DNA of 64,000 bases from Ciona intestinalis (GCF_000224145.3 NC_020177.2:4437713-4501712), one strand, 5' to 3'. Numbered from the stretch's first letter, positions 1 through 26,167 are shown. Made by a program: numbers and translations. Notes: generated by a model from the letters alone, not told the origin.

Positions 1-13565
<13,565 letters not shown>

Positions 13566-15448
13566 ATTTAGAGTATTAGCTTCTCAATGAAGTAAAATTG
13601 TTTAATATTTGTAGAAGATGGAAAATTGAAGATTTGAATATTTTATCTCATTCTTAAATGAGAGATTATCCTTGAGTTGATAAATTCAGATTCATTATCA
13701 AAATGACAAATTTTGCCCTACAGTTTATAAAGTCTGTAAAATACAACTAATTTTACTATTTGTAATACGTATTTTAACATGTGGGCTGCCGGGTAGGCAA
13801 AAATAGACTAGAGCTTTTGCATGTTAGTTTTGATGATAACACAACATGTTGTGTGTGCATGGCTGCATGCTATTATATAGATACTCAATTTAAATACACG
13901 TTAAATGCGCATATAACTTTGCCCCGTTAACACATTTTGCAAGCAGAATTAAGTCAACTAACAGTTCTGTTTTAAAAATTATTACGTCAATTTAAATAGA
14001 ACAGTATTGTAAAACGAAAAATGTTCGTGTTTTTTTTTCCAAATTGCTGTCGTCTTAATATTTACCTTCCTATACTTCGTCCCAAATTTTACGTTAGTTC
14101 CTTATAATCTTTTTTCATATATTTACGTGGTTGCTGTTCCAAAACATACATGAAGAAGTTGTAACACTTTTGATTGTTTACGACTGTCACGTGCTTCAAG
14201 GCAACTGCCACAAATCACAATTGACGAAATAATAATTAAAGTTCTGTTATGGGAATACGTCAAAAACTGAAAATAATTAGCCAGTTTAAACAAAAACTTA
14301 ACTATATATGATAATTTCAAATACTCTAGTCTATTATTACTGGTATGCATGGCTGTGTGGTGTGGGCATTTTTTAAACTTTTTTAACAGACAATATTCAG
14401 ACTTTTTACATAAAAGTTCTTGCTGTAGCATATCTTCTACATAAATGTTTTTTTTCATGATATGTCATTTCACATGATATGATTCTATTGCCACTTTCCA
14501 GATTAACAGTCATAATATACATTTGAACTTCCTAACACAAAAAATCACACATTTTTTTAGGTCCATTTATTTTACAAAATATAAATGAGCTTAGAGAATT
14601 GTTTTGCAATGGCAAAGTTATGCCAATAGAGAGTTTTTAAAAACTCAGTGACGTGTTGATAGGTTAGTACATCTACAATAAGAATACGCAGCAGTGAATT
14701 TGTGTTGAGCATGGGAGTTAAACACTCATTTGTCAAAAAGCATGAAAATTACAACGGATACAGAAATACTGAAAAGAAACTATGAAAGAAAGTGTATTGT
14801 AGTACCAAATAGACAGAAAAGGTAACAAAATACTATTCCCCAGAGCAGTGGCTCTGAATCAAGTATTACACCTTTCAATAAATTATTATCCGAGGGTATA
14901 AGTTCAAACTTAAAAAAAACATATTTCAGTAACTTAATTATGATAAATAAATAAATGGTTAATAACCACTGCCCAAATGTAGTGATGAAAAATTGTAAGT
15001 CTGTATTTAGTCATTGTTTAGAGATTTTTAAAATTGTGTGACATCATGAATCCAGCAACAGATGTTTGAATAAATTTATGAGTAAATAAGAGTCAGGAAG
15101 ACAGTTAAGTACAAAAGTGGTTTGGTAGTACATGCGAGCAAACGGAATAACTCAAAATTGAAACACTGTGTTAAACAACAATTGCAACGTCTCCAAGTTG
15201 TCACTGCAATATTCTAAGGAAGACTTACAATGTATTTTGCCACATGTAAATAAATTGTTCGTAAAAAACTACTAAACATGTTTTAATCTGGCATTTAAAG
15301 TTAAGAAAACGCAAATTTTAACATCAAAAACTCAAACAAACTTTAGAAAAATGAGCAATATCAAATATATACAAAAAATGCTTTGAAAAGAAAGAAAGTA
15401 GAAAACGTAGCTTCAAATGTAAGTAACTGCTTCTGTGTTAAAGGTAAA
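13566..15448. other. Intergenic region between usp32 start and tmem266 end
   Basis: The sequence is AT-rich and non-coding. It should hold the usp32 promoter next to 13566 and the tmem266 3' UTR next to 15448. I see no convincing exon. A 111-codon minus-strand reading frame at 14123-14458 has no splice sites or family resemblance. No clear TATA box or other promoter motif stands out. Confidence 0.5.
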
Positions 15449-18400
15449 TCATGAAATAACCTGAGGTGGAAACTGCATATTGTTTGTGGATTTATGGTTT
15501 CATAGTTTGTGTTCATCCTCCTTTATTAAAGCAATGGTGAGAATTATGTATGAAACAAATAATGAATGAAATAATAGGTGAGACTTTTTTTAGTTCAGTG
15601 CATTTTGCATGTAACTGTAATTTATGCAATAAAACTAAAAATTTGACTGCTAACGCATTTCTTAATAAAACTGAAATTGTAGTACAGTAGTTGAAACACT
15701 TGCTCATACTGCAAGTTACCAAATTTAAAATTAGGTCCTACTGCCATTGTTGGAGCATGTGGCTTTAGGCAAGACACTTAACGGTCATTGCTATAACTCA
15801 GTGGTTACTAATGGGCTGTGTCCAAATTGTCAGCCATGAGAAAACACCCACAAAGTTAGGAACTTAATAACTTTATAGTAATAATGATAAAGTACATAAT
15901 ATATCACATACCTCAAAATGATTGATATTATTTAAATGACCATTTCCTTTCATTTCTATTTCCTCAAAACGTTTCCCTACATTAGTAGAACACTCGTTGT
16001 ATCTGCAACAGGAGAAATATATTTTTAAAGTGCGTAAGATTTTATTCTGCCGATAACTGTTTATACCAATGAACAGAGTCAGTCATTGCGTATATTGTAT
16101 TCACCACATTAATCAATGAGGTTTCTTATGTCTGACAACTATAAGTGTAACTGTATTTCAATAATGTCACCATAAATTTGCCCTGTTGTTAGGTGTATAT
16201 ACAAACAAAACAGAGCCAAAGTATATTGCATTCGCCACATTAATCAATGAGGTTTCCTATGTTTGACTAATATGTGTAGAACTGCATTTTAGCAATGTCC
16301 CCTAAGATTTTTTTAAAGTCAAAAACCTGCACATTAGATAAAAACCCATAGGTGCTAAACCAGGGGCGACAAGGTAGGCAGACCAACAGCGGAATGTGTC
16401 TACAATAGACACACCATTTTACCTGACTGTGTTGACGCTGTCACCGTCACCAGAGTCGGAATCAGTGTCCGATGTTGTTCTCAGGTTAGGGGAGCCCCCA
16501 TTTGAGGTATTAGGATGACCACGATGACCCCTCTGGTCCCCAGGTGTTCTATCCTCGCTATGGTAACCCGATTCAGAACAAATTGAAAGTGAGGACACGC
16601 AACTCGCATCAGAGGACATGAGATCACTGGAAGATACAATTGTGCTTCCGGTTCCATTTCCTAAAAAAGTAATAGAAAACTAAAATTATTTAAGTCATTG
16701 AAAGAAATCAATGGTTATTTGTGTTTAAAATAAAGGTATCTACAGAAAAGAAATATGAGTATCTACAATAAAAGTACCTACAAAAAAGAGGTCTGAAGAA
16801 AAAAAATTCGACCCTAGTACTGTGACCCATAGGAGCCAAACCTGGGTGGCAGTTACTTTAGCATTAAAACTGAGGAAAGTGCCTTTGGCTAAAACTCACT
16901 GTTGTGTTTATTGTTGTATGTGTTGGTTGATGATGAAGAACTTCCTATCCCGTCATCGCTGTCGCAAACTCCACTGTCGTTTTTCGGGTCGTCCGGGGTT
17001 AAGAGGATGTTGGGGTCAATTGAGATTGTAATGCGGGGTTTATCTGGCGCCACAAGGGGATTCCCAGGCTTTGGGAGGGTGTCAATAAGGGAGAGACCAT
17101 TACCTAGGAGGAAATTGGTTGTTACTGTTATAATATAAAAAAATTACGAAAGAATGAATAAATGAATGTAGCTTTTTTATCCCTGTCTGACGTGGCAATG
17201 AAAATTTAAATGTGGAACCATTTAATCTAATACAATGTTAAAAAGTAACAATATTGCTTAAGATATTATACATACTGGTAGGCAGTGTTGGGAATGGGTT
17301 AGAATTGTCTGTAGCGAGGCAATAGTTGGCATTCCATTCTTTATTGTTGCTGTTATTTGAGTTTGCTAATAATAACGCTGAGGTGTCTCCCAAGTCCATG
17401 GTTGAATGCAGGTCATCTAGATTAATAATAAAGAGATTAGATTGGGGGTTATATATGTTCTGTATATGAAATTATATTGATATGGATATGTTACTGAGTA
17501 GTGCATGGATGGTACAGCTTAAATAAGGGTTTTGATGAGGAATTTTATGAATTGAAGGAAAAATGTCAAAAATTTTATGGTACTGTTGGGGCAAAAATGT
17601 TTTGTTTTGGCAATCATGCCAAAATTCAAAAGACACATTTGGCAAAAACGCAAAAGATGTTTAAATTTGCGTAAGTATTCCCTTTACTCTCTGAGTCACT
17701 ACCACTACAATAACTCATCTTAAATCCCTTGTTACTCAAGTTCTGGTGTTAAGCAATGTAGGAAAGTATTTCAAGTGCTGACACCCTTGTTAACTAAGTG
17801 CTACTTGTTCTACAGGATTCTGTTATTCAAATTAAAGTTCCAAAACAAGGTTGAGTTTTAAATTGAAGTTTTGTGCCAAAAACTATCACTAACTTTATTT
17901 ATTTTTTACACTTACTTATGTTAAATAGTTTAGGTGTGTTCTGTGTCTAAACAGTAAAACATATTAAATAAAGTTATTAGTTCAGAAATTAACAATAAAA
18001 TGGGTCATTGTATACAATATACATCGTAAATTCCAACGCTTTTTTAATTTATTCAGTTACTTTGTTTACAATGAAAATAAACTTATACTGTATATACTAC
18101 AACTTAACCTATACCCCAGTCATAAATGCATGTTATAACAGTTTGTGCCACAGTTATGTATGTTTACAATGTTTACAATGTACATAACTACCATACATCA
18201 CAGTACATTACAGGGTACATATTTACATAAATTCCTGTGGCCCTATATATATATATATAAGCATTCTATGTAACCAACCATGCATGGCAACTTCAGTAGA
18301 CAATACGTCATCTTTAGGATTAGAAGGAAAGTCTAAATTCTCTTCAGTGTTATTAGGTTTCCTGTATTTTAGATACATTTAGTCAATAGCATATCCAATC

Positions 18401-21167
18401 ATACATGAATGTAACATATTTATCCCCACATTGCATAATACGGGTGTTCTGTTTCAAACACCTTGCCGCCGCTTTTGAGTTACCACATATGTAACTTTGT
18501 GTTAATACTTTGACTATTTTTTAATCAATATGGCGGACAATTTATTGAATTTAAACAACCCATAAGATACCACATTGTATCAAATGCTGTTTAGTGTCTT
18601 ACCCTTTATTTACACATTCTGATTAGTTAGTGTACATACTGTCCCAGTGTGAAGAAGGATTACTGTTTTATTAAAATATGCTTGTGTGTACATAGTATTA
18701 GTATACAGTTTGGCAGCCAGGTAAAAACCTGACATACACAATTAGGAGTAATGGAAGCCTGTCAAAGTAAAGCCATATATAAAGTTGTGTTTATGATTAG
18801 AATGTACATGTTATATATGGTTAGCATATAGATGGGTTATGAATTGTCAGTGAAAATAGGTCTCAGCCAATGGCAGACGTTCATGGGGTTTCTAATAGTG
18901 TGATCCATTTAACACAAAAACATATATTATACATTCATTGCATCACATATGAAACATGCAAGTTTATATTGAACAACTGACCTGTGTATAGAATTCTGTC
19001 TATGGTGAACCGTTATGTTTGGAAATGCTTCAGTTGGTTGATATCCATGGTTGGTATATCCGTTCTCCTGTGCATGATGGATGATTGTTACATATACATC
19101 CTTTTATTGTGTGGTGATACTCAGATACTACTGTGTTCGACTTTTATATGAATTATCCTCATATGTATCCTCATAAAGTGGGGTTTTATTCACCACTGTA
19201 TTGGAGAAATTCTTATTGAGTGTTCTGCCCAAGGATACACACTATACATGTCTACAAAGTTGGGTCAGGCCTCCAACCTCGCATTCTTTGGTTAAAAGGC
19301 TGACAATTTAAATAACCTATAGGGACCACTAGGTTAGAGCAATAGTCATGCCACAATTGCAGCAGTGTTGAACCTCGAACCTGGTAACCTTTGGGCTAGA
19401 GGCGAGCACTCTTTAACAACTGTTCTATAGCACAAATTACAAATACATTGCCTATTCTAGTGAAAAACCATAACATACTATATTACAGAATATAGAATCC
19501 TTAACTCACATCATCGTAAGTCTTTTTACTGAGATTGATTGCTTTCTGTAGTTGATCGTCATAACTTGAGTTGCCCCCACAAGCCCCTAGCGAGTCATCT
19601 CTTGCAGCAAAAGCTTTACGGAGTTCCTCATCAAGGTCAGACGCTCGTGTGCCAAGAAACGCACGAAGCTGTTTGATCTCAAACTAAAAAAAGAAGTGTT
19701 TTATATTTTGGTATGAAATTTTATTGTTTTATATGTGTGTAAGGTTCTATGGTATTTCGTGGAAGCTGGGATTTAATCTAGGGTTGGTTTATTATCTCAG
19801 TGGTATGGAACAGTAAAAATAGTCTTTTTGGGTTATCTTGTATATATAGAACCCAGAAGAAACCTAAATAAAACTATTGTTTATAATATACACCAGATAA
19901 CCAAAAACAGACTAATTTAAGTGATAGCGGTAACAAAGCATAAAATATTAACACTGGAAACACTGGGAACAAAAATATCTGGAAACACAGGGAACGAAAA
20001 TATATGGAAACACAGGGAACAAAAATATCTTGAAACACTGGGAACAAAAATATCTGGAAACACTGGGAACAAAATTATCTGAAAACACTGAATACAAAAA
20101 ACATCTGGGAACAAAAATAATTGGGAACACTGGCTCAACTTACATCTTTATCCATCGCTTGTCTCGACAATCTTTGGTTTAAAACTTGGATTTCACTCAA
20201 ACTACATTCTGTCTTTGTTAACTTTTCCCGAATCTCTTGTTTTGAGTCGGAAACACAACCTGTATTATGATGTCATAAAGTAGGATTTAAAAATATTAAA
20301 GTTTACAAACATCGACAAAAATTATAATATATATAAATATATAATAATATTAAATAAATAAAATAAAGGTAAAAGTGCGAAATAAAAATTGAAATTTTCA
20401 AATTGTCATTTGATAGTCAGTTTGTTTACTTCATTCAATTTATTATTGTGTTCAAATAAGCTTCAACACTTGAGCAGAAACTCGTGATTAAATTTGATAT
20501 TTAAGTTAAGCTTTGGTTAAGTAATCCCAGGTTTAAGTAAGACTGGCTTACGCTGAATAAGACTGTGAATTCGAATAAATCGAAGGATTATCAGAAGAGA
20601 GATGGCGTCAAATGGACTGGTGGATCCCGCTGCCAGAGTCGCAGCAAGATTGGTGGCGATTGCCATTGTAACAATCGAGCAGTCAAAAACCTGCGCAAAA
20701 AATTAAAAAATTTAATAACTTTGAAAAAATTTAAAATGATTTTTTTGACAATTTGGGGTATTTTAATTTTGGGGACAATTAGTATTTTAGGCATTTTAAA
20801 AAGTTTAGGTGACATTACATACACCAATATCGTAACAGATGTTTTAAATTAATTTAAGCAAGGGACATATTTGGTATACCACTTTCAATTTAAAATTTAC
20901 TTAATTAGTAAAATAGTAATTAACCATATTATTCATGTTAAAACACATTGTAAAGCCATCCAGATAGTGAAGCAATTTTTTTAAGTTTTACGACAACAAA
21001 GGCCATTCAGGTGTATTGGTCTATGACATCACCAGCTCATTCACACACCACGCCCCAGGCAAAAGCTGGTTTCGAAAAATTGGATATCAAGAAATGTCTG
21101 CTTGTTTTCCTTTCACAGGAAAATGACGCACTACTGTATCATGGGAATTTCACAATAAATTTATCTA

Positions 21168-21219
<52 letters not shown>

Positions 21220-23701
21220 AAATGGCTACTGTTTCAATACACTTTGCAAAATTAATAAACACATAATTAGTATTATAGCCTGGGATTAATTTTACTAAAA
21301 GGATATTTAAACTCAATAATTAGATTTTAATTACACAGTCATGTTTTTAACAGCTAGTAATGCATAAGTAGTCTTTTAAATCCAATGTAGTGAATATACA
21401 CAAAACAGGCTAATATATGAAACATAACATGAATTTACGTATTACATATATATATATATAGCCTTTTGAATTGTTTTATTTGTCACTATGATCTTGCTAA
21501 TAAAAATCATATTAATTGAAACAACAAGGAGATGAGAATTAATAGAAAAATAACAGCCATTAAACATCTATCATTACAAACATAACTTAAAACTGTTCCT
21601 AAAATACTGAGGCCTTGAAATCACAGTGATTTTAATCTACATGGGTGAGGCACGCCATGGACATAGGATTTAGACCAGAATTGTCCAATTACCCCTAAAG
21701 ACACACAGACAAATATTAAATTTATATATAGTAGGGTGGGGGGAAGATGGGACACCTTTTTATTCTATTTTCTCGTCTCATTTGGTAGTAAACAAAAAAC
21801 ATTTAAAGAATTATAAAACCGTATCCTCACGACTTTCATAGACCATTGTTAATTGTTCAAAACACGATCAGGATATTCGGATATTATATGCTAAAGGTGT
21901 CCCATCTTACCCCGCCCTACTATAGATTAAACATATAGAATTGTACTTACAGACACAATACTTCGAATAATATTCAGTTTCCACGCATAGAGACGAAACA
22001 TAATCTGTAAGAATAATATTGATAGACTAATGGACATGTTGAAACTTTTACTCAAGTATCTGACACCAATTTTATGTCTGTAATACATGTAATCATGTAT
22101 GTAGATTTACTATGCTGAACATATATATTGTAAGTAATCAGTATAAACCAGTAGAAATATATTCCACAAACCTCAATAAAGAAAAGTGACAGAAAGGAGA
22201 AACTTATCCAGTGTAAGATTGTTGACGTTTTTTGCGCAGGTGTTTGAACCTTCAGAGTTGATAATGCTGATGCATTGAGCACAACTGTGTCAGGTGATGA
22301 CGGAACTATGATGTAATAATAAACATTGTTTAATCATCATAAAAAAATAATATACATATAAAAAACACAAGTCGAAATGGGTAGCCTACGCCAATCAAAC
22401 TGAAAATATAGCTTTCAAAACAAATTTTTTGGCTTAGTTAGTGATTAGGCGCTTGTGTGGTAACCTAAGAATACCAGGTTTGATGCTCAACACTGATAGG
22501 TGTATCACGTATGTGTCCTTGGGCAAAACAATTTTCGAACATTGTTCCAACCCAGTGGACACTAAATAGATTGTAGCTCTCTAGGTGTTGAGGACAACAC
22601 TAGCCTAAATCTCCAGTCTCATGTGTGCCACACTGTAGGACCTTACCTATACATTATAAAATAGAAAAAGGAGATTGTAAACACACTAACACCACTTACT
22701 ATTAATCACCCCAACGTCTATCAACAGTTCAGCAAGTAGTAGTAAAGTTACTATGAATGTGGAAATTAAAATGTAAATATAAAAGGCAACACTGTGAAGG
22801 ATCTTGCGCAGCACTGGTGGAGCTGAAAAATATAAAAACGCCATTAGGAAATTTTAAAAACAACATACTAATACACTCTGTCATGGACAGTAAATGCTAA
22901 GACGCAATATTAATAATATGCATAGCTCGATATCTTTACAGTTACTGAATATGCCATCGTAGTAAAAGTTTTTTTTAATGTTTTAAAGTTTAAATTGCTT
23001 TTGGGTGCTTTGCTGACAGGTGAAAGGTATTTTCTGTCTCAATAATGTCATTACGAATGAAAACACTTAATTTTAATTCCCACAAATCTAATATACCAAC
23101 AACACAGCAGCCTTGTTGGGAATTTCCTTCAGTAAGCGATTCATCTCTGGACTGGCCACAACAACAAAACGAATTGTTGGGACTGTAAAAACATATTTAA
23201 ATTACTATTAGAGGTGGGAGGCCACATGCCAATCCAAGTTTCAATATCAGATTATTGTAATATACATGTATATTCTCATGTAAAACAGATATTTTGGGCA
23301 GCAAGCACTGGTAAAGAATCCTTTGGTATGCTACAGTTTGGACTGGTGAAAAATGTTAAAGGTTGGTAGTTACTCGGCAGGTGCTAAGGGCTTATATGGG
23401 ATAGTAGTTATGAGTTGGCGGTTAAAAAATAACATAAGGAATTTTTACTAGCACCGATTTTGATACGGTTAAAACCAAAAAAGCAATGTGTTAGTGGTTA
23501 GCAGTAAGGAAGTTACAGGGCAATTGTATATTATTAACACCTAAATTTTATTTGTTACCTTGTCTCCTCAACAGCTATATCAGGATTCGGTTGTGGTGGA
23601 ACAGTTTGTATGGTTGTAATGTCCTGTGTGCTTGGTCCGGCTATTTCCGAGAATGCATTAGTTTCGATAATATCTGTGTTTGACAGTGACTTATCGGTCA
23701 T
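15449..23701 (-). CDS. tmem266: TMEM266-like (HVRP1) voltage-sensor domain protein
   Basis: This is a membrane protein related to the Hv1 proton channel: a voltage-sensor domain, a coiled coil and a long disordered tail. Exons: 23559-23701, 23097-23182, 22700-22822, 22172-22305, 21951-22004, 20552-20690, 20144-20259, 19510-19683, 18982-19067, 18279-18361, 17276-17416, 16900-17103, 16423-16660, 15912-16002, 15449-15472. All are in frame, giving about 611 residues against about 530 in human. S1 lies near residues 88-113 (LLLLAELLIDVGVI), S2 149-170 (ILHWISFSFLSLFFIE), S3 181-200 (VFDCSIVTMAIATN) and S4 207-225 (SPFDAISLLIILRFIRIHS). The coiled-coil region (FEIKQLRAFLGTRASDLDEEL) and the SP-DAISL motif match TMEM266 specifically, not Hv1. 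The aspartate needed for Hv1 proton selectivity is a Val (about 101), as expected for non-conducting TMEM266. The tail is rich in Ser, Asp and Asn. The 24-nt last exon (FPPQVIS, stop) is the least certain part. Confidence 0.88.
19190..19440 (-). repeat. tRNA-derived SINE-like repeat
   Basis: On the minus strand the 3'-proximal part here reads like a tRNA head: GGTTCGAGGTTC (plus-strand complement at 19370-19381) fits a pol III B box. It lies in the tmem266 intron between exons 9 and 8. Confidence 0.55.
19950..20130. repeat. Minisatellite, about 25-bp unit
   Basis: About seven imperfect units of the form GGAAACACTGGGAACAAAAA-TATCT run up to 13 bases from the donor side of tmem266 exon 7 (20144-20259). 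The repeat creates spurious open reading frames on the minus strand. Confidence 0.85.
21166..21213. repeat. TA dinucleotide microsatellite
   Basis: A run of roughly 20 TA units followed by a short TG run, in the tmem266 intron between exons 6 and 5. Shorter TA runs occur at 8910-8930, 9838-9852, 10505-10610, 18245-18260 and 37965-37978. Confidence 0.85.
21727..21924 (-). mobile_element. MITE-like element, full length
   Basis: TATAGTAGGGTGGGGGGAAG at the left end and CCCGCCCTACTATA at the right end form the inverted termini. It lies in the tmem266 intron between exons 6 and 5, 26 bases from exon 5. Confidence 0.85.
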
Positions 23702-24411
23702 TATGTATTACAGGTGGATTGGATATTTTGTCCCTATATTTCTACGTAACATATAGAGAAAATAATTCATTTAAAACATGTTATGCCTTTCAATAACAGG
23801 TAAACTAATTCTATCCGGATATATTTTAATTTTTGCCATACAGTTTTACGTGAGTCTTTATAGCATACAATAACATTCTATTCCTATTATCTGTATACTA
23901 AAAAAGCTACAATCTAGATTTTATCACACAATCTCTTTCAGTAATGAAATAAAAGGCAGGTAAACAGGTTTATCTTATAGACAAAACGCTTTCCGGTCTA
24001 TCTAAAACCAGAATAGCGAATAGATGGGAAGTTCTCTTTAAAAAATAATAAGGTTATTTCCCACAGGCGAGAACGTCAATGTTTCTTTCCTGTGGTGTAC
24101 TTTGAATTTATTTTGGGACGAATTTTAGTGTTACGATATTGAATATGCATGTATTACAACGTTACTTTAGCAAAGTTTGGGTACAATTTAATTTATTTAG
24201 CAATACAACATCAGAGAATTTAAAGGACTAGAAAAAGTCATCATTTTATGATTGCAGTTTAAAACAATACGACAAACACAACAGCTGTTGCCATGGAAAA
24301 TAAATGGCAGTCTCCAGAATGCAATTCTTAAATTCTAACACGGTTCTGGACTTTGGCTATTACGTCAAACACATGTTCGTTCACCCCTAAAATAATGTGT
24401 TTCACATTGCC
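23702..24411. other. Intergenic: tmem266 upstream region and cyclophilin 3' UTR
   Basis: I see no coding exon here. For the minus-strand cyclophilin gene, AATAAA-type signals are present as TTTATT at 24192-24197 and 24107-24112. The region near 23702 should contain the tmem266 leader and promoter, with no distinctive motif visible. Confidence 0.45.
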
Positions 24412-25646
24412 CTACAATTCCATACGAGCATTGTCTTTTACCCCTTTAGTTTCGACCATGAAAGACTTTTCAAGCTTGACTGTTCCACAGTTTGTTATAA
24501 CCACGTCGGTGTGGGGACGGGCTTGGCGATCGGTTGATACATTGCCGATTTCTCGGATGGATTTCTGTGGGAAAAATATTCGCTGAATATAGGCGCTCTC
24601 TGATACCGCAGTTAAATGTATGAGTGTGACTTATTTAAACTCGTATGGCAGAAAAACGACAGTCGTTTAACATGGATGTTCTGTAATTTCGTACACTCCT
24701 TGNNNNNNNNNNNNNNNNNNNNNNNNNNNNNNNNNNNNNNNNNNNNNNNNNNTTGGATCTTATGTGCTAAAGGTGTCTGTCTCCCCCCGTCCTACTGTAA
24801 TATTTAAATATCCTGATCGTGTNTTAAACAATTAACAACAGTCTATGGGAGTCGTGAGGACATAGTTTTATAATTCTTTGAATGTTCTTTGCTTACTACC
24901 AAATGGGACGAGAAATAGAATGAAAAGGTGTCCCATCTTACCCCACCCCCTATTAACAAAATTGCCTTAAATACAGTTCATTATGTAAGTGTACAACGAA
25001 ACAAACTTCGTACATCCATAATCAAAGTTAATTTTCAAAAAACTCAACTCGGGGGTCTCATTAGGCTAAAAATCTGAATACACGCATCACATTTTGGTGG
25101 ATCTTGAATAGGGAAAGCTCCCTTTTCAAGAAATACTCACCGGGCCCCCCACCGGGCGTGTTTTAGTATGACTCGTAACACCGGGTCCTCACCGGGTCCC
25201 ACCGGGCCCCACCGGGCCCCGCACCGGGCGTGTTTTAGTATATTTTTTTCCACCGGGCCCCACCGGGCCCCGCCGGGCGTGTTTTAGTAGGACCGCGTTA
25301 ATTCAATACCTCCCCTGTGCACAAGGTGCGGAAGTTTTTTGCAGTTTTTGGTACGATGTCGTCAAATAAACCGATTTCGATTCTTTCTTTAAGAGGTTTT
25401 CCACCGATCGAAACTTCCAGAAATACCTGCAGGTATAAAAATGCGAAGAATTGTAAAAAATACATAGATCAATTCAAGTTAAGTTATTGTAACTATTTCT
25501 TAACAAATATAACGTATTGTATCGTATGTTTTCCAATAAAAACGCAGTGTAACAATACTTACCACTGATGTAACTGAAATTTTTTCTGCTACTGCAAAAC
25601 AGCTCAAATAAGTTAACAATATTGTAACCCATATTATAACCTTCAT
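24412..25646 (-). CDS. ppib: Secretory-pathway cyclophilin (cyclophilin B type), middle exons missing at assembly gap
   Basis: This is a peptidyl-prolyl cis-trans isomerase of the ER lumen. Three exons are visible: 25563-25646 codes a signal peptide ([20 protein letters not shown]) plus a short linker; 25310-25426 codes [20 protein letters not shown] and ends [10 protein letters not shown], the start of the cyclophilin fold; 24412-24564 is the last exon, with a strong acceptor (TTTTTCCCACAG) and the sequence [18 protein letters not shown], matching the cyclophilin B C-terminus. Splice phase is 0 at every visible boundary. About 100 central codons, including the catalytic Arg and FHRVI-type motif, are absent between 24565 and 25309, which contains a 50-N gap. 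The protein ends in RMEL, possibly a KDEL-like retention signal. I read this as an incomplete assembly and not a pseudogene. Confidence 0.85.
24703..24752. other. Assembly gap, 50 N
   Basis: Fifty Ns, a placeholder length. It is flanked by SINE-like sequence on the left and MITE-like sequence on the right. A single further N lies at 24823. The missing cyclophilin exons probably belong here. Confidence 0.98.
24753..24955 (+). mobile_element. MITE-like sequence, possibly two joined partial copies
   Basis: 24753-24800 resembles the right end of a minus-oriented copy (TTATGTGCTAAAGGTGTC). 24800-24955 resembles the body and right end of a plus-oriented copy. The join, the N at 24823 and the adjoining gap suggest a misassembled or collapsed repeat. 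Confidence 0.65.
25138..25290. repeat. GC-rich minisatellite (CACCGGGCCC units)
   Basis: About nine CACCGGGCCC-like units are interspersed with three copies of GGGCGTGTTTTAGTA (25154, 25227, 25275). It is strikingly GC-rich in AT-rich surroundings. It sits in the cyclophilin intron immediately downstream of exon 2. Confidence 0.85.
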
Positions 25647-26167
25647 ATTTCCTATACTGTTAGTTACCCTATGATAGAGTGAATGTATTTTGTGTTCAGC
25701 AAGGTATCTTGTACATTAGGTACTTCATGCTGTGATGTGCTTAACTCTTATTGGTTGAATGTAATTTGTTGTTTTAGAGATGTAATGAAGTGGTGTATAA
25801 GATAACATGCTGTAGGATTGTGTTTAATAAGATACTGAATCTTTACATCCACTTAACGCTTTTTAAAGCGGCTTTTACTATTGTAATATAGCATATAAAA
25901 TGGCAATTATACATATATACAGATTTCTATTTAAACCTAAATCACTAGGGCTAACTTAAAGCCTTTGGGGAAGAGACTGGCCTTAACATCTGGATCTGGT
26001 GAGGTCCATGTAGTAGCACCCTGGGTGTTTGATAAAATGGCCGGGTCTTTCCTAAATTCCAGGTTCCTTGGCATGCCTCACAGTATGATCTAACTCATAT
26101 AAACAGCTAAACTTAATGCATATAAAAGGTGTTTAATGTTCCATAGAAAAGTTAGGCTTACTTAAAA
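25647..26167. other. Divergent intergenic region, cyclophilin / DnaJ-like
   Basis: About 520 bp between two head-to-head starts, so it should hold both promoters. It includes a degraded dispersed-repeat motif at about 26020-26100 (GGTCTTTCCTAAATTCCAGG...). No TATA box or other distinctive site was recognised. Confidence 0.45.

Noticed and set aside
14123..14458. Minus-strand frame of 111 codons between usp32 and tmem266
   Set aside because: No splice signals, no recognisable domain, low-complexity AT-rich composition; consistent with chance.
19917..20138. Minus-strand frames with repeated FVPSVSRYF-like units
   Set aside because: The periodic peptide is produced by the 25-bp intronic minisatellite; it is not a repeat protein.
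20565..20852. Plus-strand frame of 95 codons with a hydrophobic C-terminal half
   Set aside because: It covers the S3-S4 exon of tmem266 in antisense; the hydrophobic part is AT-rich intron sequence.
24353..24586. Plus-strand open frame of 77 codons
   Set aside because: It is the antisense shadow of the terminal cyclophilin exon (24412-24564, minus), which has a strong acceptor and clear family similarity.
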